This document shows, in pieces, positions 1-8,071 of a stretch of 12,448 nt of DNA. Made by a program: the position numbers and the translations under genes. The DNA lies in contig JAGRHW010000070.1 of the NCBI GenBank assembly GCA_020444765.1, positions 1-12,448 of the forward strand, in the 5' to 3' direction. The DNA comes from Gammaproteobacteria bacterium. GTDB lineage: Bacteria; Pseudomonadota; Gammaproteobacteria; Granulosicoccales; Granulosicoccaceae. The notes beneath the pieces are model-generated. The model worked only from the letters and a program-made list of their open reading frames with translations. It did no database searches and was not told the DNA's origin. Positions within the stretch are counted from its first letter, which is position 1, and the number at the start of each line of letters is the position of its first letter.

Positions 1-882
1 ATCGAAGAGCGGATACGAGAGCTAGGTCTGCGTATCAGGCCGGGTGGGGATTTCGAGCTGGTCGATCCGATGAACAACCCGAATTTCGAACGCGACTGGC
101 AGACTTACCACCGGATCATGGGACGCAAGGGCGTCACCCCGTCGTTCGCGCGCACGGTGGTCAGTTCGCGGCGTACCGCGCTGGCCGCCTTGATGGTCGA
201 GCAAAACGATGTCGATGCGATGATCTGCGGCGCGGAAAGCGCCTATATGCTGCATTTACCGTTTATCAAGAATATCATCGGCATTCGCGGTTATCTCGAC
301 GATTGTGCGGCGATTACCTTGTTGATTCTGCCAAGCGGCACGTTTTTTATCACCGACACACATGTATCCGAGAACCCGTCGGCGCGTCAGATTGCGACCA
401 ATACGGCGATGGCTGCTGAAGTGGTGAGAAACTTCGGCCTGATACCGAAGGCCGCTCTGTTATCACATTCGAGTTTCGGCAGCTGGGATTCGAAACAGGT
501 GAGGAAAATGCAAAAGGCCAGACGGATTCTGCGGGAAAAATATCCGCATCTCGCGGTTGAAGGAGAAATGCAAGCCGATGCTGCATTATCGGATGAAATC
601 CGTGACCGGCTGTTTCCGAACAGCCGCTTCGAGGGACAGGCCAATCTGCTGGTCATGCCGGGGCTCAGTGCCGCCAACATCAGTTATAACATGGTTAAGA
701 TTCTTGGCGATGCGGTTCCGGTCGGGCCGATGTTGATCGGTACCAACAAGCCCGCACATATCGTGACAAACTCAGCGACAGTACGGGCGATTGTCAATCT
801 CGCGGCTATCGCGGTGGTTGATGCCCAGGTAAGGCAAAAGCGCAAGGCTGAAAAAGCCTATCAGGCCGGACGGCAGGGCTGA
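1..882 (+). CDS. maeB: NADP-dependent malic enzyme, C-terminal phosphotransacetylase-like domain (5'-truncated by window edge)
   Basis: The frame is open from base 1, so the 293 residues seen are the C-terminal part of a protein that usually has about 760 residues; the ATG at 70 is internal and not a start. The fragment matches the phosphate acetyl/butyryl-transferase-like domain fused to MaeB malic enzymes. Visible landmarks are the region around RIRPGGDFELV (residues 12-22), then WQTYHRIMGRKGVTP (33-47), DAMICG and a final segment rich in AAIAVVDAQ. MaeB oxidatively decarboxylates malate to pyruvate and CO2 with NADP+ in the cytoplasm. In E. coli the PTA-like domain is regulatory, responding to acetyl-CoA, rather than a proven transacetylase. 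The N-terminal catalytic domains lie outside the window. The gene ends in TGA at 880-882, 24 bp from the converging pilE, with no clear hairpin plus T-tract between them. The family call is firm; the missing half cannot be checked. Confidence 0.93.
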   Translation: MEERIRELGLRIRPGGDFELVDPMNNPNFERDWQTYHRIMGRKGVTPSFARTVVSSRRTALAALMVEQNDVDAMICGAESAYMLHLPFIKNIIGIRGYLDDCAAITLLILPSGTFFITDTHVSENPSARQIATNTAMAAEVVRNFGLIPKAALLSHSSFGSWDSKQVRKMQKARRILREKYPHLAVEGEMQADAALSDEIRDRLFPNSRFEGQANLLVMPGLSAANISYNMVKILGDAVPVGPMLIGTNKPAHIVTNSATVRAIVNLAAIAVVDAQVRQKRKAEKAYQAGRQG

Positions 883-906
883 CAGACTGTTCCGCCGGGG
901 GTTACG

Positions 907-1302
907 CTACCAGCACTCGATGCCGTCAGGCCCGCTGGCACTGCGTGTCGAGTTTTCATCGATACTCAGATTGCCGCACCGGGTGTCGCCGGCCTGTTCG
1001 TTTTGCGGTGTCGCGGTCAGGTCGTAGGAGATTGCCGTAACATTGGCGATGGACAAGGCATAGAATTTCTCCGGCGATTCCGATGTGCCGGTAATGACAT
1101 TGCAGCCGACGTAGGTGAACGTCGAGGTTTTGCAGCGTTCCAGATTCTGAGCCGCCGTTAACAGCGCCAGATGTCCGTCCGAGCGGCGCGACTTGTAAAT
1201 CTGCTGAACATAGGACGGGTAGGCGACAGCCGCCAGTATGCCCATGATCGCCACCACGATCATCAGTTCTATTAAGGTGAATCCCTTGCTGTTGTTTTTC
1301 AT
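907..1302 (-). CDS. pilE: type IV minor pilin PilE
   Basis: This 131-residue protein has a short positive leader MKNNSKG, a predicted PilD cleavage after Gly7, Phe8 as mature residue 1 and Glu12 as the conserved Glu5. A hydrophobic helix follows to about residue 28, ending in the AYPSYVQQ sequence typical of PilE. There are four cysteines (57, 67, 109, 130). The C-terminal pair encloses a loop with ASGPDG and ends in CW, as in PilE minor pilins where it closes the D-region disulfide; the pairing is inferred. In Pseudomonas, PilE joins FimU, PilV, PilW, PilX and PilY1 in the priming and tip complex. It is the last gene of the cluster, 27 bp after pilY1. Unlike the overlapping genes before it, it has a recognisable AGGAA ribosome site (complement of 1312-1316) nine bases from the ATG. 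PilY2, found next to pilE in P. aeruginosa, is absent. Confidence 0.93.
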   Translation of the reverse strand: MKNNSKGFTLIELMIVVAIMGILAAVAYPSYVQQIYKSRRSDGHLALLTAAQNLERCKTSTFTYVGCNVITGTSESPEKFYALSIANVTAISYDLTATPQNEQAGDTRCGNLSIDENSTRSASGPDGIECW

Positions 1303-1329
1303 TCTCTTGCTTTCCTAGTCTTCACGTCT

Positions 1330-4300
1330 TCAGTTGCTTTGCCAGAACGTGCGTTGTGTGAGGTTGCCGAAATTCAAATCGAACTGTTCGGGACCGATCA
1401 GCAGAATCGGATCTATGCCATTACCGTTATCGACATCACTGGGGAACAGGGCGATCGCCTCCGGTGGAATGCCGCCATGGCTGAGTTCGGAAACCCGGTC
1501 GTTTTTGGTCAGATCCTCATCACTGCCATGACCGTCCAGATTGATGGTCGGACTGCCGTCGATAACGCTGACGGTATAGACCGCGCCTCCACCCAAAGAG
1601 GTTGAACAGGCGGTCGCGGCCTGTTCCGGACGATACGAAGTAAAGACCACCTGGTTATTGATGGTGACGCTTTTCGAGAGGACTTTTTCACCCGGCATTT
1701 CCATATCCAGCCGCCAGCCTTCACTGCTGCTCATATCCGCTTCGAGGTCATCGGTGACGTCCTGCAGATCCGATTCGGTGATCGGCGAGAAATTGCCGTT
1801 ACCGTTATCCTTGCCGTAACCGGCCGGTGCGGAGTAGATTGCATTGCTTTTGATCATATAAAAGCGGTCCTGAACTTCCAGATCCAGCGGGTGTGCACGC
1901 CAGCCTGAACCGATCGAGATAGCCAGGGAGGCATTACCGTTCGTACTGATCAGAGCAATATCCGGTGAGTAATAGAAGCGTCTTGCGTCTTGTATACCGC
2001 TGCCGGAGAGTTTTGCCATCACGCCGCCCGTAACCAGGTCACTGGCACTGCTGGCATGTTTGTTTATATCGAAGCGCCAGATCTGGCCGCCCATATCGCC
2101 GATATACAGTTGATCGGCGATTCTATCCTTATCCAGATCGGTATCAACGATAGTGACATCAGCGGGCATGCTGTATTGCATGTCACTGAAGGTTTCTGTC
2201 GCACCGCTGCCGGTAAGTCCGGCTGACCAGACCAATGAGCCCGTGATGGCATCGACCATGTAGATAGAGTTACCGACTGAGTCTGGGGTAATCGAGGTGA
2301 CATTGTCCTGATTGGTGTCGTAGCCGCCGGCAAAGATCAGAACGTTTCTTATCGTGCCGCCGATTCTGACCTGAGTAGGTTCGGCTTTAGACCAGGTTTG
2401 CCCGAGTGAAGCAAAATCAGGATTGGTATCACCGTCGATAATCCACTTCAGCTTGGGTTCGTTCTTGTTGGTTACGTCGAGCGCATAATATTTGTTACCA
2501 CCCCGGCGCATACCGATATACAGATAGATTTTGTCGGTCGACGGGTTTTTCCAGTAAGTGACGGTGCCGTCAAGTCCGTACGGATGATCGATCGACGAAT
2601 GATTGGTATAGAATTTGTCGAGATTCGGCAGCAGATCGGACGGGATAAAGGAGAACACTTCGCTACCGTCATCGGTGTCGATGGCATGCAGAAACCCTTC
2701 ATTGGTACCGAAGAAAACAACCGAATCGGTTTCGCTGTAATTGATGATCGTCGGCCGTGAGTGCATCGGGTCGCCCAGGTGTTTGCGAATATCGCTGTAA
2801 TTGCCGTCGTTATTCGCATCCTTGACGTCCACTCCGCGGGCCCATTTGACCAGATCGCTGTAATACGCATCCGACTGACCGGATATATCGAACAGGTCCT
2901 TGTTGAGATAGCTGTTGCTTTCATGAAGTATATTGCTTGAAGCGGACAGCAGCAGCGACGGGCTGACGTTGGTGAATACCTTGCGGTTGGTCAGGGTCAG
3001 CTCATTGGCTGCGCCGCCGGCGGCCACATCGGAACCGTCAACATTTTCCGACCAGAAGCTTTTCGCCGTATCCTTGAAAAAACCGGTGCTTTCATCAACG
3101 GCTTCATTACCGTTCGCATCGACAAGTCGGGAAGGGTTGCCGGCCAGACGATATTGTTTCAGGTTGCCGGACCAGGTCGGTTTCTCGGAGGGTTTGAACA
3201 GCGAGAAATAAATATCGTTACGGTGTGTCAGCCGATTGAACTGATTGACCGTCGCACCCGGAGAAACAAAGCTGGTATCAACTTTCAGAATTTCCGAAAG
3301 AATATTGTTGAACGCAGAAACCAGTTGATCGGAACTGGCGGCCTCGTAGAACGAACCTCCGCCGGCTGTAGCCACGTCTCTCATCCAGTCACTGGTAAAG
3401 TTAAAGCCGATCGTGTATGTGGTGATGTCCTGCATGCCTGCCACGTCGCTTGTCTGATCGTTGTTTTTCAGGTAATCGGCAAGCTCCTCACCGCATGTGC
3501 CGTAGCTGCGGTTGGCGCACGAGTTACTGCCGATCATGGATTTCACCTTATTGACTGCCTCATCTGATGTCGGCTGACCATCCGAGAGCATCACGATATG
3601 ATTGGTCTGGCAGACATCATTCATCGGCGAAATATAAGTCGCGGTGCCTGTGATCTTCTCCTGTTTGCAGCTGTAGTTGTTCAGGTCATCATCGGTGCAG
3701 CCGGAAGGTCGGTTCAGGGCGCCGCCGGTATAGGATTGAGGATGCGATACCCGGTGATACTGGTGCTTGTTGTTGCCCAGCCCCCGTTCTTTGCCATAAT
3801 CCACGTCCAGGCCCTTGTAATAGAGCGCGGCTTCATAGAGAGCGCCGACCGAAGGTGTTCCGCCGGCGGTTTTCATATCCTGCAGAACCTGCTTGAGCTT
3901 GTCACGGGTTGTCATATAAACGACTTGATCGGTGCCTGTAGTATTTGAGGCGCCCGAGACATGATAGGAGACCGTCAAGGTTGCCGCTTCGGTTGGTTCG
4001 CCGTCGTAGGCTTCCACCGTACGCGTGTCAGTACCGGATTTTCTGGACAACAGCAGCACCATGTTATTACCGGTGCTCCAGCCTGGGTTATCCACTATTT
4101 CCTGAATGACGGTTGAAATATCCGGCGAAACCAGCTTTTCGTTAACGCCAAGTTCCGGCAAGGCATTCCAGTCAACCCTGGCTGACGTTTTCGTGCGATT
4201 GCTTAGATTGTATCTAACATTGGAGAAGTTCGCCGGGTCTGGGTTCGCTTCGCCTTCGATATAAAGGCTGGTGCTGCCGGTCTTTTCTTCGTCGATTTCG

Positions 4301-6033
4301 AATGTCAGCTTGGCATTGGTGACCGTCGCGCCGTGCGGTATTTTCAGATCACGGAATCGTAAACCGATAACCTGCTCGCTACTGCCGTCACGTGGCAGTT
4401 CGAGGTCCGAGCTGGTGAAGCTCATGTAGCCGCTTGATGATTGTTCGACGTCATCGCTGCTGACCGCGATTGATGAAATCGCTTGCGCGACGTTACAACC
4501 ACCACCCGCCGGAATTGTCGTTGCATCATAGCTGACCTTGAGAACCGGCGCTTCATTGGGATTTCTGTCGAAAGCGATTGCATCGCGCAAACCGGTACCT
4601 TCAAGCAATAAGGCAAGCGAGTTACCTCCGCACCAACCCGAGCGATTGACGACCTCCTGAACCACCGATGTCAAGGACGGGGTTTGATAGGTTGACCCGG
4701 CGCCACTCCAGTTGCCTGGGCTCCATGTGACATTGGCGCTGGTTTTTGTGCGGCCGGTTAAATTGCCATTGGACGTGGTAAACGCAGGCGCGTTGTCGGC
4801 GTCATGGGCAGTGATGGTCGCATTGGTAGTGACGCTGGCTGAGCCCGCACTGGTGAATTCAATGCTCGCGTCGGTAATCGTCGCACCCTGAGGAATGCGA
4901 ACGTCGTTGAATCTGAGCCCGATTTTTTGACCCTGGGGCGTACCGGTTGAATAGGTGATCTCAAGCTTCGGTTCATCGCTTGTGTAGCCATATGGAATAA
5001 AACGCCGAAAATGGTATCGGTTGGCCGGTGCCACAGAGTCATCATTTTCGAATAACAAGGCAATTGCATCACCGTTATGCCAGCCGGACTGGGCAATTCT
5101 CGAGGCAATAATTGTGGTCAGGTCGGGTGTTTCCAGAAGACCGTTGTTACTGCTGACCGGAAATGGAATATCGCTCCAGGAGACGTACTCGGAGGTTTTG
5201 GCCCTGTCGAGCACACGATAACCATTGCTGTTCTCGAATCTTGGGGGGTCGAGTCTGTCTTCGCCGTATATCAGCGCGCCGGTCAGACCTTGCGCAAGAC
5301 CTGGATCAGCCTGGATAATAACTTTTGACTGCAGAATGGTCGCGGCAGCGGGGATATCTATATCCGGAAAGCGCAAGCCGAAGACCTGCTCGGTATTCTG
5401 CCAGTTGTCGTCATAAAAGCCATCCAGGTCATAACTGCCCAACATAAAATAGCCGTTATCGACACGCTGTTCAGCCTGGTCTCTTTCGTGCTTGACGGGA
5501 TAGGTACGGGTGGTTTCATTATAGCTGTCCGGGCTTCGGAACATGCCGAGCACTTCGTCATTGGTGCTTATTGACAGGCTGTTATTTTTTTCGCTTACAT
5601 CATCCATGGAACTGCTGACGCGAATTGACAGTGAAACATTCGGATCACCGCCGTTACAAATGCCGTTAGGGCACAGCTCTTTGTCGATATAAGTGATCGG
5701 AAACAGTATCGGACCACCACTGTCATAGCCGTTAAATCGCATCATACCGACATTGATATTGGTTGCCGTATCGATAATCTGCGTGACGGCGTCTTTCATT
5801 CGGTCAAGCCGGGTGATGCCGGTGCCATCCTTGCTGTCCATTGATCCGGAAGTGTCGAGAATGAACAGGACGTTAGGGTAGGAGGTCGACTGGGCCGTCT
5901 GTGCACCGAAAAATATTTCGGTATCGTCGGCGAAAAGAATATTCGAACCGCCGAGCAGCGTAAAGAGCATGCCTGAAAATACAAGTTTGATCCGTGATTT
6001 CCGAATTATTGATTTCATGGTCAATTCGCTCAT
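1330..6033 (-). CDS. pilY1: PilY1-type pilus tip adhesin with a split VWA domain and C-terminal beta-propeller
   Basis: The protein has 1567 residues, longer than P. aeruginosa PilY1 (about 1160). In order: a signal peptide (1-35; Met6 is an alternative start), the first part of a von Willebrand A domain (53-102, MIDAS motif DTSGS at 60-64), an insertion (about 103-702) with three tandem beta-rich modules, the rest of the VWA domain (703-917, with GGTPS and LSDGQ as the other expected MIDAS segments), a linker, and the PilY1 C-terminal propeller (about 1083-1555; HSRP, GTNEGFLHA, HPYGLDG, GDMGGQIWRFD). An acidic DxDxDxxxD loop at 1299-1307 sits where the calcium site of PilY1 lies; similar loops occur at 972-980, 1072-1081 and 1533-1541. 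No RGD tripeptide is present. PilY1 is a secreted tip protein that primes pilus assembly, tunes retraction and mediates adhesion and surface sensing. The start overlaps the pilX stop (ATGA) and no strong Shine-Dalgarno is visible, so coupling is likely. Confidence 0.95.
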   Translation of the reverse strand: MSELTMKSIIRKSRIKLVFSGMLFTLLGGSNILFADDTEIFFGAQTAQSTSYPNVLFILDTSGSMDSKDGTGITRLDRMKDAVTQIIDTATNINVGMMRFNGYDSGGPILFPITYIDKELCPNGICNGGDPNVSLSIRVSSSMDDVSEKNNSLSISTNDEVLGMFRSPDSYNETTRTYPVKHERDQAEQRVDNGYFMLGSYDLDGFYDDNWQNTEQVFGLRFPDIDIPAAATILQSKVIIQADPGLAQGLTGALIYGEDRLDPPRFENSNGYRVLDRAKTSEYVSWSDIPFPVSSNNGLLETPDLTTIIASRIAQSGWHNGDAIALLFENDDSVAPANRYHFRRFIPYGYTSDEPKLEITYSTGTPQGQKIGLRFNDVRIPQGATITDASIEFTSAGSASVTTNATITAHDADNAPAFTTSNGNLTGRTKTSANVTWSPGNWSGAGSTYQTPSLTSVVQEVVNRSGWCGGNSLALLLEGTGLRDAIAFDRNPNEAPVLKVSYDATTIPAGGGCNVAQAISSIAVSSDDVEQSSSGYMSFTSSDLELPRDGSSEQVIGLRFRDLKIPHGATVTNAKLTFEIDEEKTGSTSLYIEGEANPDPANFSNVRYNLSNRTKTSARVDWNALPELGVNEKLVSPDISTVIQEIVDNPGWSTGNNMVLLLSRKSGTDTRTVEAYDGEPTEAATLTVSYHVSGASNTTGTDQVVYMTTRDKLKQVLQDMKTAGGTPSVGALYEAALYYKGLDVDYGKERGLGNNKHQYHRVSHPQSYTGGALNRPSGCTDDDLNNYSCKQEKITGTATYISPMNDVCQTNHIVMLSDGQPTSDEAVNKVKSMIGSNSCANRSYGTCGEELADYLKNNDQTSDVAGMQDITTYTIGFNFTSDWMRDVATAGGGSFYEAASSDQLVSAFNNILSEILKVDTSFVSPGATVNQFNRLTHRNDIYFSLFKPSEKPTWSGNLKQYRLAGNPSRLVDANGNEAVDESTGFFKDTAKSFWSENVDGSDVAAGGAANELTLTNRKVFTNVSPSLLLSASSNILHESNSYLNKDLFDISGQSDAYYSDLVKWARGVDVKDANNDGNYSDIRKHLGDPMHSRPTIINYSETDSVVFFGTNEGFLHAIDTDDGSEVFSFIPSDLLPNLDKFYTNHSSIDHPYGLDGTVTYWKNPSTDKIYLYIGMRRGGNKYYALDVTNKNEPKLKWIIDGDTNPDFASLGQTWSKAEPTQVRIGGTIRNVLIFAGGYDTNQDNVTSITPDSVGNSIYMVDAITGSLVWSAGLTGSGATETFSDMQYSMPADVTIVDTDLDKDRIADQLYIGDMGGQIWRFDINKHASSASDLVTGGVMAKLSGSGIQDARRFYYSPDIALISTNGNASLAISIGSGWRAHPLDLEVQDRFYMIKSNAIYSAPAGYGKDNGNGNFSPITESDLQDVTDDLEADMSSSEGWRLDMEMPGEKVLSKSVTINNQVVFTSYRPEQAATACSTSLGGGAVYTVSVIDGSPTINLDGHGSDEDLTKNDRVSELSHGGIPPEAIALFPSDVDNGNGIDPILLIGPEQFDLNFGNLTQRTFWQSN
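3955..4377 (-). repeat. PilY1 inserted module, copy 3 (residues 553-693)
   Basis: The third copy shows QVIGLRFRDLKIPHGATVT, NRTKTSARVDW, SPDISTVIQEIV with PGWSTGNNMVLLLSR, ending ATLTVSYH. It is preceded by a GYMSFTSSDLEL leader (535-546) and is followed within about ten residues by the return of the VWA fold. Copies 2 and 3 look closer to each other than to copy 1 in the IPxGATxT and RTKTSAxVxW blocks. Confidence 0.85.
4522..4938 (-). repeat. PilY1 inserted module, copy 2 (residues 366-504)
   Basis: The same landmarks recur: KIGLRFNDVRIPQGATIT, GRTKTSANVTW, TPSLTSVVQEVV with SGWCGGNSLALLLEG, ending PVLKVSYD. It follows copy 1 with only a few residues between them and lacks the GYxxxxSxDLE leader seen before copies 1 and 3. 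It contains Cys468, and Cys513 follows just after it. These could form a disulfide, but that is only an inference. Confidence 0.85.
4948..5391 (-). repeat. PilY1 inserted module, copy 1 (residues 215-362)
   Basis: This is the first of three tandem protein repeats inside pilY1. Shared landmarks in order are QVFGLRFPDIDIP, then AATI, then RAKTSEYVSW, then TPDLTTIIASRI followed by SGWHNGDAIALLFE, ending PKLEITYS. A leader segment containing GYFMLGSYDLD (194-204) precedes it and resembles the leader of copy 3. The alternating hydrophobic pattern suggests a beta sandwich. The repeat is at protein level and the DNA copies have diverged. Confidence 0.8.
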
Positions 6034-6494
6034 TTGTCTTTGGGTGCAGGAACTACCCGGTAGAAGCCCTGGGTTATTCGCGTCGATGTGTTAGCTTCAT
6101 CGATTGTTCCGGTGCTGTCCGCGATAAACCGGTAAGAGCTAAAATCATTTGAAAAACCAATTGGCATTCCTTCTCCGACATAGGATACGGTGGTGTTTGC
6201 CTCGACCATCTCCATATGCGGGTTGCTGAAGGGGACACTGGTGGTAGCCGAGGAAGCGTTAAATGCCTGAGTCATATTGTCGATATTGGAAATCGCTTCT
6301 TCGGAAATTGTTTCAGCTGCCTGAAACGCGATATCTTCATGCAGTGAGTTGGCCGCCATTTTCTCTTCCAGAGTCGAGGTGCGCATCACCGCCAGACCGA
6401 GGATGGAAAGCAGAAACAACATGATCAAAGCAACGCTGAGAATAGCCCCTCGTTGTTTTTTTATTGATAAAGAAGTCACGGGTTTCATCATCAT
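6030..6494 (-). CDS. pilX: type IV minor pilin PilX
   Basis: This 154-residue protein opens with the PilX N-terminal signature: KKQRG, then a hydrophobic helix (17-36), then RTSTLEEKMAAN (38-49) and AFQAAE (56-61). Cleavage is expected after Gly16. Mature residue 5 is Val21, not the Glu5 found in the other pilins of this operon, and the protein has no cysteine, so it cannot form the D-region disulfide described for P. aeruginosa PilX. The start is a run of three ATG codons (6486-6494); the first overlaps the pilW stop as ATGA, and the true initiator among the three is unknown. PilX belongs to the minor-pilin priming and tip complex, and its position directly before pilY1 fits its known partnership with PilY1. 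The overlapping ends suggest coupled translation. Confidence 0.93.
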   Translation of the reverse strand: MMMKPVTSLSIKKQRGAILSVALIMLFLLSILGLAVMRTSTLEEKMAANSLHEDIAFQAAETISEEAISNIDNMTQAFNASSATTSVPFSNPHMEMVEANTTVSYVGEGMPIGFSNDFSSYRFIADSTGTIDEANTSTRITQGFYRVVPAPKDK

Positions 6495-7582
6495 TGGTTT
6501 CTGCGGTTTCTGATTTTTATCGTCGAGTTAAACGTCATTCTGATTCTTCTGTCCCTGCTGTGGGTCGAACCGGCACTACTGCCACCCGCTGCTACGATAT
6601 CGGTATCGAGCAAGGTGTAAGTTCGGTCATCTTCGGTGTCGGATTTTCCTTCGATGGATGCTATTAACAGGCCTATTTGAATGCTGTGCACTCTGCTGTT
6701 ATCAAAGCTGCCGTCATCGGCTGGGACGTAACGCACGGTACCGTTAACAGCACGAATACCGTAAAGCACCTGCATATTTTCCACCCCTTCGATGATTTCG
6801 GTCGGTGGGGTGCCGTTGTTAATGGCGTTCAGATCATAAGCGTACAATGAATAGATCGGGTTGCCCTGGGTGTTGAATCTGCCGCTGTCCCCGACATAGT
6901 AGGTGATGTAATTGAACTTCATGACGCGCGCCACATTGCCGGCGGGCGTGTCGCCAATCGGTGAATATTCCTTTGTCAGATTACCGGAATGATTATCCGC
7001 TGGTGTGTGCTGAATGGTATTGCCGGAGACATTACTGACGGTAAACAGGTCGGCTTGATCGCAGTCCGAGACTATAGCCAGGTCACCCGGTTGCAGGCCG
7101 ATCGCATTGCTTTCCAATACAAGGGGAGCATCCAGACCGATCATTGGCGATGCCAGTCGTGCACCCACCGGAGAGCCGTATTGAATCATCAGCACATCTG
7201 AGCCACTCAACGGTGCTGGTTCGAGGTTGCTCAGCTCGATCGGGGCTGCGGGTGACCAGCTGGTGCCGTTAACCTCGGCGCCACGGGTTGCGGTCATATT
7301 GAGATCGCTGGTGGGCGCTGTTTTGGACTGTATGCTGGTGCTGTCATCTTCTGCGGTTATACAGCCCTGGAACCCTGAAAGTCTTATGTCATTGGTCAGG
7401 GATTCCATGGCGAACCGGGCGCTTTCCTGTAAGCCGGAAATTTCCTGGGTCAGATCGAAACTTTTACGGCTGCCGGCGAAAATTGAAATAATACCCGCCA
7501 TCAACAGCAGTCCGATGACCATGGCGATCATCAGCTCTATCAGGGAAAAGCCAGACTGCTTTTGCGTGTCGGGTTTCATCAT
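6491..7582 (-). CDS. pilW: type IV minor pilin PilW
   Basis: This 363-residue protein has a class III leader ending at Gly11 (KQSG, then FSLIELMIAMVIG), with Glu16 as mature Glu5 and a transmembrane helix to about residue 36. It continues with the PilW signature SGLQESARFAMESL and DIRLSGFQGC (49-74). A large, mostly beta C-terminal region follows, as expected for PilW, the bulkiest minor pilin of this group. Two cysteines are present (74 and 174) and may pair. The C-terminus ends in a basic run (IKIRNRRNQ). The start ATG shares a base with the pilV stop (TGATG), and a second Met follows directly, so the initiator could be either. In the known system PilW joins the priming complex with PilV, PilX, FimU, PilE and PilY1. 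Confidence 0.93.
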   Translation of the reverse strand: MMKPDTQKQSGFSLIELMIAMVIGLLLMAGIISIFAGSRKSFDLTQEISGLQESARFAMESLTNDIRLSGFQGCITAEDDSTSIQSKTAPTSDLNMTATRGAEVNGTSWSPAAPIELSNLEPAPLSGSDVLMIQYGSPVGARLASPMIGLDAPLVLESNAIGLQPGDLAIVSDCDQADLFTVSNVSGNTIQHTPADNHSGNLTKEYSPIGDTPAGNVARVMKFNYITYYVGDSGRFNTQGNPIYSLYAYDLNAINNGTPPTEIIEGVENMQVLYGIRAVNGTVRYVPADDGSFDNSRVHSIQIGLLIASIEGKSDTEDDRTYTLLDTDIVAAGGSSAGSTHSRDRRIRMTFNSTIKIRNRRNQ

Positions 7583-8040
7583 CAGGGGTTAAGCCATATT
7601 ATTACGGATTGTGTTTCGACGGTGTCCGATACCTTTTCATCCCATTCGATCTCTACTTCAAACATTGTGCCGTTTCGTGTTACGGAACCTTTCGCTTCGG
7701 GCAGCGTATTGCCAAGGCTCAAGCCCCATTGCCTGGCATCAAGTGCGGCCAGTTCCTGGGAATTGCAACCCGTATTCATGCAATTCGGGTCGGACGGCAG
7801 GCTGTCGGTATTGACCGAGTCATATGCCCCTGCGTCGACGCCGCCGATGTTGGCTCGCATGCGGTCGGCAATATCCGCCGCCAGAATCGATGCCTGCGAC
7901 TTGAAAAAAGCGCTCTGGTTGTAGCGCATTCCCATGATCTGCATACGGCTGGTCGCCAGAAATCCCACGGATAAGACAACCACGGCTATCAGTACTTCCA
8001 GAAAAGACACACCTTTCTGTTTTTTATAGATACGCTGCAT
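7582..8040 (-). CDS. pilV: type IV minor pilin PilV
   Basis: From the ATG at 8040 the protein has 152 residues: leader MQRIYKKQKG, cleavage after Gly10, mature start VSFLEVLIAVVVLSVGF with Glu15 as Glu5. The PilV-type segment ADIADRMRAN lies at 55-64. A cysteine pair (87 and 92) and a DARQWGLSLGNTLPEAKG stretch follow, as in PilV. The frame is open further upstream with ATGs at 8088 and 8112, but these would give leaders of 26 to 34 residues and overlap the preceding gene. I prefer 8040 because its ten-residue leader is of normal length, although it has no clear Shine-Dalgarno (an A-rich stretch precedes it). The stop overlaps the pilW start as TGATG. Mature residue 1 is Val instead of the usual Phe. 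Confidence 0.9.
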   Translation of the reverse strand: MQRIYKKQKGVSFLEVLIAVVVLSVGFLATSRMQIMGMRYNQSAFFKSQASILAADIADRMRANIGGVDAGAYDSVNTDSLPSDPNCMNTGCNSQELAALDARQWGLSLGNTLPEAKGSVTRNGTMFEVEIEWDEKVSDTVETQSVIIWLNP

Positions 8041-8071
8041 AAGCTTATTATTTTTGTTATGTGCATCACGC

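Noticed and set aside
862..900. GC-rich near-palindrome (GCCGGACGG ... CCGCCGG) spanning the maeB stop
   Set aside because: The arms need a bulge and enclose a loop of about 18 bases, with no T-tract after it, so it does not support a terminator call.
3154..3948. Plus-strand open frames of about 90-140 codons opposite pilY1
   Set aside because: They lie wholly antisense to a well-supported gene, show no recognisable family or ribosome site, and are the expected by-product of its codon use.
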